16,740 bases of DNA from an uncultured Coriobacteriaceae bacterium (GTDB lineage: Bacteria; Actinomycetota; Coriobacteriia; Coriobacteriales; Atopobiaceae): assembly GCA_900544655.1 (NCBI GenBank), contig UQWE01000018.1:1-16740 (forward strand), read 5' to 3'. Below are positions 12,923 through 16,740 of the stretch, in pieces. The position numbers and the translations under genes are program-made. How positions within the stretch are numbered: the first letter of the stretch is position 1; the number at the start of each line of letters is the position of its first letter. The notes under the pieces were generated by a model. It was not told the origin of the DNA, ran no database searches, and saw nothing but the letters and a program-made list of their open reading frames with translations.

Positions 12923-13903
12923 TTACTCCCACTCGACCGTGCCGACGGGCTTCGGGGTCAGGTCGTAGCAGACGCGGCAGATGCCGGGAACCTCGGCCGT
13001 GACGCGGGCGGTGATGCGCTTGAGCAGCGCCCAGTCGAGCTCGGGGACCTCGGCCGTCATGACGTCGACGGTGTTGATGCAGCGGATGATGCAGGGCCAG
13101 TCATAGGCGCGCTTGCCCTCGCGAACGCCGGTGGCGCGGAAGTCGGGCACGACGGCGAAGTACTGCCAGATGGTAAGCCCTGCCTTGTCGATCTCCTCGC
13201 GGACGATGGCGTCCGCCTCGCGGAGCGCCTCGAGGCGGTCGCGGGTGATGGCGCCGAGGCAGCGGACGCCCAGGCCGGGGCCGGGGAACGGCTGACGCTC
13301 AACCATGTTCTCGGGAAGGCCAAGCTCGCGGCCGACGACGCGGACCTCGTCCTTGAAGAGCAGCTTGACGGGCTCGCAGAGCTCGAACTGCAGGTCCTCG
13401 GGCAGGCCGCCGACGTTGTGGTGGGCCTTCACGCCGTCCTGGGACTCGAGGATGTCGGGGTAGATGGTGCCCTGGGCGAGGAAGCTGACCTCGTCGCCGA
13501 CCTTTCGGGCCTCCTCCTCGAACACGCGGATGAACTCGGCGCCGATGATCTTGCGCTTGGCCTCGGGCTCGGCAACGTCGACGAGCTTGCCGAGGAAGCG
13601 GTCGGTGGCGTCGACGTAGACGAGGTTGGCGTCCATCTGGTTCTTGAAGACGTCGACGACCTGCTCGCTCTCGCCCTTGCGCATGAGGCCGTGGTTCACG
13701 TGCACGCAGATGAGCTGCTTGCCGATGGCCTTGATCAGCAGGGCAGCAACGACGGAGGAGTCAACGCCGCCGGAGAGAGCCAGCAGAACCTTCTTGCCAC
13801 CGACCTGCTCGCGAACCGCGGCGACCTGCTCGGCGATGAACGCCTGGGCAAGCTCGGGGGTGGTGATGCGGACCATGTCATCGGGGCGCTTGTTGGGATC
13901 CAT
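12923..13903 (-). CDS. guaA: GMP synthase, ATP-pyrophosphatase subunit (no glutaminase domain)
   Basis: Converts XMP to GMP in purine synthesis; adenylates XMP with ATP and replaces AMP by ammonia. The protein is only 326 residues, while two-domain bacterial GuaA is about 510-525. Present: PP-loop SGGVDSS (44-50), HVNHGLMRKGE, the QGTIYPD and KAHHNVGGLP blocks, QPFPGPGLGVR, and the C-terminal dimerisation domain ending KPVGTVEWE, like KPPATIEWE in standard GuaA. Missing: the entire N-terminal class I glutamine amidotransferase domain. This is the layout of the archaeal GuaAb subunit. ATG 13903 is set by AAGGAG 6 nt upstream, and an additional in-frame start 51 nt further up lacks a ribosome-binding site. 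No glutaminase gene is adjacent, so glutamine would need a separate GuaAa-type partner, or free ammonia would be used. Confidence 0.95.
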   Translation of the reverse strand: MDPNKRPDDMVRITTPELAQAFIAEQVAAVREQVGGKKVLLALSGGVDSSVVAALLIKAIGKQLICVHVNHGLMRKGESEQVVDVFKNQMDANLVYVDATDRFLGKLVDVAEPEAKRKIIGAEFIRVFEEEARKVGDEVSFLAQGTIYPDILESQDGVKAHHNVGGLPEDLQFELCEPVKLLFKDEVRVVGRELGLPENMVERQPFPGPGLGVRCLGAITRDRLEALREADAIVREEIDKAGLTIWQYFAVVPDFRATGVREGKRAYDWPCIIRCINTVDVMTAEVPELDWALLKRITARVTAEVPGICRVCYDLTPKPVGTVEWE

Positions 13904-13969
13904 GCAGGGCTCCTTCGAGTTCGGTGGGAATGCGCCGGCGCGTATGCCGCGCATATGTCATAACATCTC

Positions 13970-13975
13970 ATTATA
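13970..13975 (-). promoter_or_regulatory. Candidate -10 of the guaA promoter
   Basis: A perfect TATAAT on the minus strand, 66 nt before the guaA start. No convincing -35 is seen at 16-18 nt. Nothing resembling a purine riboswitch lies between it and the start codon. Confidence 0.4.
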
Positions 13976-14082
13976 TGCGGGGAGTATCCCGTTCCCCCAC
14001 GTTACCCGCAAGTTTTTGCCCCGACGCCCGCCGCCGCGCCGTCACCCGCCGCCGTCGCCGCCCGCCGATAGATGTCCTCCGC

Positions 14083-14113
14083 TTGCATAGTAATAATTTA
14101 TATTCGTTATAAA
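14083..14113 (+). promoter_or_regulatory. AT-rich promoter/operator of modABC
   Basis: TTGCAT (14083-14088) is followed by an AT-rich block in which TTTATA (14097-14102) and TATAAA (14108-14113) form a 6-5-6 dyad; TATAAA could be the -10 (19-nt spacer). The half-site CGTTATA inside it recalls ModE operators of enterobacteria. This is the only strongly AT-rich patch in the 276 nt between guaA and modA. Confidence 0.4.
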
Positions 14114-14179
14114 GCGTGCATACTCACACACGCCAACAAAGCAGCTGGTAGCATGGAGAAGCACGAAAGGTGATCTCCC

Positions 14180-14983
14180 ATGAAGAAGTTCAAGCAGTAC
14201 ATCGCCGCCATCGCGACCGTGGCGCTCGGCGCCACCCTCAGCGTCGGCGCGCTCACCGGCTGCTCCTCCGACAAGGGCGGACAGCCGCAGACCACTGCGG
14301 TGAACCTCGAGGGCAAGGCCCTCAACATCTACTGCGGCGCCGGCATGACCAAGCCGTTCCAGGAGATCGCGGACGCCTTCGCCGAGGAGACCGGCTGCGA
14401 GATGAACATCACCTTCGCGAACGCCGCCCAGATCCAGACCCAGATCAACACCACCCAGGAGGGCGACTTCTTCATCGCCGGCTCCGGCGACGAGCTCAAG
14501 CCCGTCCAGGACCACGTCGCCAACAGCACGGACCTCGTCAAGCACATCCCCGTTCTGGTCGTCCCCGAGGGCAACCCCAAGGGCATCCAGACCGTCAGCG
14601 ACCTCACCAACTGCGACACCCTCCTGCTGGGCGACCCCGAGTCGACCCCCATCGGCAAGATCGCCATCAAGGCCATGACTGACGCAGGCATCCTCGAGCA
14701 GGTCAAGGCGTCCGGCGCCATCACCACCTCCACCACCGCCCCGCAGATCGCCGAGGCCCTGGCCAGGGGCGAGGGCGACGCCGCCATCATCTGGAAGGAG
14801 AACGCCGGCGCGGACGGCCTGACCATCCTCGAGAACACCGGCATGGAGAACTACATCAAGACCATTCCCTGCGCCCAGCTCTCCTTCGCCTCCGACGAGG
14901 AGGCCGTCAAGGCCTTCACCGAGTTCCTGCAGAGCGACACCGCCAGGGACATCTGGGTCAAGTACGGCTACGAGCTGGTGTAG
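14180..14983 (+). CDS. modA: Molybdate ABC transporter substrate-binding lipoprotein
   Basis: Extracytoplasmic binding protein, 267 residues, that captures molybdate (possibly tungstate) and delivers it to the ModB permease. A lipoprotein signal is clear: KK-rich start, hydrophobic core and lipobox ALTGC with Cys28. The mature part has the ModA pattern: LNIYCGAGMTKPFQEIADAF (in place of the usual AAASLT...EI.KAF), then AAQIQTQINTTQEGDFFIAG, the oxyanion-binding and hinge blocks, and a C-terminal helix (AFTEFLQSDTARDIWVKYGY) standard for the family. The ribosome-binding site is AAAGGTGAT, 5 nt before ATG. modB begins 3 nt after the stop, so the genes are one operon. Oxyanion preference cannot be read with certainty. 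Confidence 0.92.
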   Translation: MKKFKQYIAAIATVALGATLSVGALTGCSSDKGGQPQTTAVNLEGKALNIYCGAGMTKPFQEIADAFAEETGCEMNITFANAAQIQTQINTTQEGDFFIAGSGDELKPVQDHVANSTDLVKHIPVLVVPEGNPKGIQTVSDLTNCDTLLLGDPESTPIGKIAIKAMTDAGILEQVKASGAITTSTTAPQIAEALARGEGDAAIIWKENAGADGLTILENTGMENYIKTIPCAQLSFASDEEAVKAFTEFLQSDTARDIWVKYGYELV

Positions 14984-14986
14984 CCC

Positions 14987-15877
14987 ATGTCCGCTGCCCT
15001 TAAGGCCAAGCGTCGCCGCGGCTGCAAGCGCAGCATCTTCCCAACAATCTGCATGGTAGTCACGGGGATGGTGCTCCTGTTCATCGGGAGCGCCATCCTT
15101 GCCATTGTGGCGGGCGGCATCTCGCACTTCGGCGAGGCCATCAGGTCGAAGGAGGTGCTGTTCTCCCTGCGCATGAGCATGGTGACCTCGAGCATCTCCA
15201 CCGCGATCTGCCTCGTGCTCTCCCTGCCGACCGCCTACGCGCTCTCGCACGTGGACTTTCCCGGCAAGCGCCTGGCAGAGCTTCTGATGGAGCTCACGCT
15301 CTCGCTGCCCTACATCCTGCTGGGCTTCGCCCTACTGCTGATCTTCTCCTCGCCGTTCGGCAAGGCGCTCAAGGCGGCGGGCCTTCCCGTGGTCTTCTCG
15401 CCCGTGGGCATCGTCTTCGCCCAGACGATCGTCAACCTGCCCTTCGCCATCCGAATGATGCGCACGGCCCTCGCCGGCGTGAACCCGCGCCTGGAGTTCG
15501 TGGCACAGACCCTCGGCGCGATGCCGTGGGACGTCTTCCGCACCATCATCCTGCCCATGTGCCGTAACCAGATCATCAGCGCCTTCGTCCTCACCTGGGC
15601 GCGCGGCGTGGGTGAGTTCGGCGCGACGCTCATGCTCGTGGGCGTGACGCGCATGAAGACCGAGACCCTCCCCGGCAGCATCTACCTCAGCATCTCCACC
15701 GGCGACACCGAGACGGCCATGGCCACCGCGATGATCATGCTGCTGGTCTCCGCCTTCACGCTCGTGGTCGCGAACCTGCTCGATCGCCCCACGGGCGCGA
15801 GCCGCGTGGGCAGGGCGAAGCGAGGCCTGGGGCTGAGGCGCTCGAGGCCCTGCGAGGAATGCGAGGACCCGCGATGA
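14987..15877 (+). CDS. modB: Molybdate ABC transporter permease
   Basis: Membrane channel subunit, 296 residues, that pairs with ModC. Hydrophobic segments lie near residues 18-44, 63-86, 98-121, 134-156, 195-221 and 242-265. The cytoplasmic coupling loop (EAA-type) is visible at 170-190: EFVAQTLGAMPWDVFRTIIL, with the conserved Gly-(9 residues)-Ile-x-LP pattern. The gene starts 3 nt after the modA stop and has no strong ribosome-binding site of its own, so it is probably translationally coupled. A basic and cysteine-bearing C-terminal tail (RRSRPCEECEDPR) is longer than usual. The last bases overlap modC as ATGA. Confidence 0.93.
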   Translation: MSAALKAKRRRGCKRSIFPTICMVVTGMVLLFIGSAILAIVAGGISHFGEAIRSKEVLFSLRMSMVTSSISTAICLVLSLPTAYALSHVDFPGKRLAELLMELTLSLPYILLGFALLLIFSSPFGKALKAAGLPVVFSPVGIVFAQTIVNLPFAIRMMRTALAGVNPRLEFVAQTLGAMPWDVFRTIILPMCRNQIISAFVLTWARGVGEFGATLMLVGVTRMKTETLPGSIYLSISTGDTETAMATAMIMLLVSAFTLVVANLLDRPTGASRVGRAKRGLGLRRSRPCEECEDPR

Positions 15878-16620
15878 AGGGCGGAAGCATCGAGATCCGC
15901 GACATGCTGGTGCAACGCGGGAGCTTCTCGCTGCGCGTCGACGAGCTGGACGTCTCGCCGCACGAGATCTTCGCCATCGTGGGAGAGACGGGCGCCGGCA
16001 AGACCGTCTTGCTCGAAGCGATTGCCGGAGCCTTCCCCCTGGAAGAGGGGCGCATTCTGCTCGACGGCAAGGACATCCGCAAGCTGCCCGTCCAGCAGCG
16101 CCGGCTCGGCATCGTCTACCAGGACCACGCGCTCTTCCCGCACATGACGGTCGCGGAGAACATCGGCTACGGCCTCAAGATGGCGCGCGTGCCCAAGGCC
16201 CAGGCGGCCCAGCGCGTGGAAGAGATGCTCGAGCTCTTCTCCATCGGCCACATCGCCGACCGCTACCCCGGCATCATCAGCGGAGGAGAGAGCCAACGCA
16301 CGGCCCTCGCCCGCGCTCTCGTGCTCCAGCCTGAGATTCTGCTGCTCGACGAGCCCTTCTCGGCACTCGACCCCACCACGAAGAAGCACACGTACGAGAC
16401 CCTGCGCGACGTCCACGACCGCTTCGGCTGCACCGTCGTCTTCGTCACGCACGACTTCAACGAGGCCCGCAACCTCGGGCATCGCGCCGGCATCATCCTC
16501 GACGGGGCGCTGCAGGCGGTCTGCCCCGCCGACGAGCTGTTCATGCGTGAGTTCCCTCCGCGGGTAATGGCGTTCCTGGGGCGCGAGGACGAGGCGGCAC
16601 CCGGGGACGAGAAGGACTGA
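15874..16620 (+). CDS. modC: Molybdate ABC transporter ATPase, short form
   Basis: ATP-hydrolysing subunit of the ModABC importer, 248 residues. Walker A GETGAGKT (37-44), Q-loop Gln83 in YQDHALFP, signature SGGES (136-140, with Glu where Gln is usual), Walker B ILLLDE (155-160), D-loop SALD and switch His193 in VTHD are all present. ATG 15874 overlaps the modB stop (ATGA) and has GAGGA 6 nt upstream; the in-frame ATG at 15859 lies before this site. Enterobacterial ModC is about 350 residues with a C-terminal molybdate-binding TOBE/Mop domain, which is missing here, so intracellular molybdate sensing through ModC is unlikely. Operon context (modABC) supports the substrate. Confidence 0.93.
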   Translation: MKGGSIEIRDMLVQRGSFSLRVDELDVSPHEIFAIVGETGAGKTVLLEAIAGAFPLEEGRILLDGKDIRKLPVQQRRLGIVYQDHALFPHMTVAENIGYGLKMARVPKAQAAQRVEEMLELFSIGHIADRYPGIISGGESQRTALARALVLQPEILLLDEPFSALDPTTKKHTYETLRDVHDRFGCTVVFVTHDFNEARNLGHRAGIILDGALQAVCPADELFMREFPPRVMAFLGREDEAAPGDEKD

Positions 16621-16643
16621 CGAGCCACGAGCGAAGGCGGGAC

Positions 16644-16666
16644 GCCGGCGGACGCTCGGCGCCGGC
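16644..16666 (+). terminator. Hairpin after modC
   Basis: GCCGGCG (16644-16650) and CGCCGGC (16660-16666) form a 7-bp GC stem with a 9-nt loop, 24 nt after the modC stop. There is no T-run, so termination is only possible. Confidence 0.35.
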
Positions 16667-16711
16667 AAGCGTCGCGGCACCAACCACGGAAACGGACGGG
16701 CACGCGAGCGT

Positions 16712-16725
16712 GGGGGGGGGGGGGG
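16712..16725 (+). repeat. Run of 14 G
   Basis: A homopolymer of fourteen G, four bases before an ATG at 16730 that opens a frame running off the window. It lies where a ribosome-binding site or promoter spacer of the next gene would be. Such runs slip during replication; it may also be a sequencing artefact. Confidence 0.8.
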
Positions 16726-16740
16726 ACAGATGTCGCCGGG

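Noticed and set aside
14042..15250. A 402-codon minus-strand frame over modA and modB
   Set aside because: Gly/Asp/His-rich mirror of modAB; those genes have a lipobox and permease motifs.

Overview
The window reads as chromosomal DNA from a GC-rich, anaerobic Gram-positive bacterium. The best guess is an actinobacterium of the class Coriobacteriia (Collinsella/Olsenella-like). This is inference from codon usage, protein style (divergent ParE/ParC pair, YitT protein, EFR1-like flavodoxin remnant, LPXTG remnant, Fe(II) and molybdate uptake) and an actinobacterial-type LexA box. No rRNA, tRNA, CRISPR array or intact transposase was seen.

Layout. 95-3415 (minus): a FeoA-FeoB fusion for ferrous iron uptake, preceded by an NfsA-like nitroreductase; a matching 7-bp hairpin lies upstream of each. 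3460-4640 (plus): a 5' remnant of a flavodoxin-type gene, then a YitT-family membrane protein whose expected ATG is followed two codons later by TGA, ending in a perfect 18-bp-arm palindrome that overlaps its stop codon. 4641-5935: a decayed, gene-poor stretch with a frameshifted LPXTG surface-protein tail, a long-range inverted repeat, a 24-bp tandem duplication and a perfect actinobacterial-type SOS (LexA) box upstream of the topoisomerase genes. 5936-10249 (plus): a divergent type IIA topoisomerase pair (B subunit then A subunit). 10250-11117: convergent intergenic region with hairpins and repeats, then a minus-strand flavodoxin-family iron-sulfur-type reductase with a recognisable promoter and an operator-like dyad. 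11118-11801: decayed DNA with a small coding remnant and an IS3-like terminus. 11802-12695 (plus): an unrecognised 297-residue protein. 12696-12922: repeats and the guaA terminator. 12923-13903 (minus): a GMP synthase ATP-pyrophosphatase subunit without a glutaminase domain. 14180-16620 (plus): a compact modABC molybdate transporter. The window ends in a run of 14 G just before a possible new start codon.

How the parts fit. The operon-like units are nitroreductase-feoAB (redox and iron), parE-parC (DNA topology) and modABC (molybdate, for molybdoenzymes). Most of the novelty is in the regions between genes and in unusual domain make-up: the SOS box before a topoisomerase operon, a quinolone-region sequence lacking the usual serine, the missing GMP synthase glutaminase domain, the nonsense codon in yitT and the poly-G tract. 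I did not find a clear new multi-gene system. The unrecognised gene at 11802, between remnants and repeats, is the best candidate for undescribed function.
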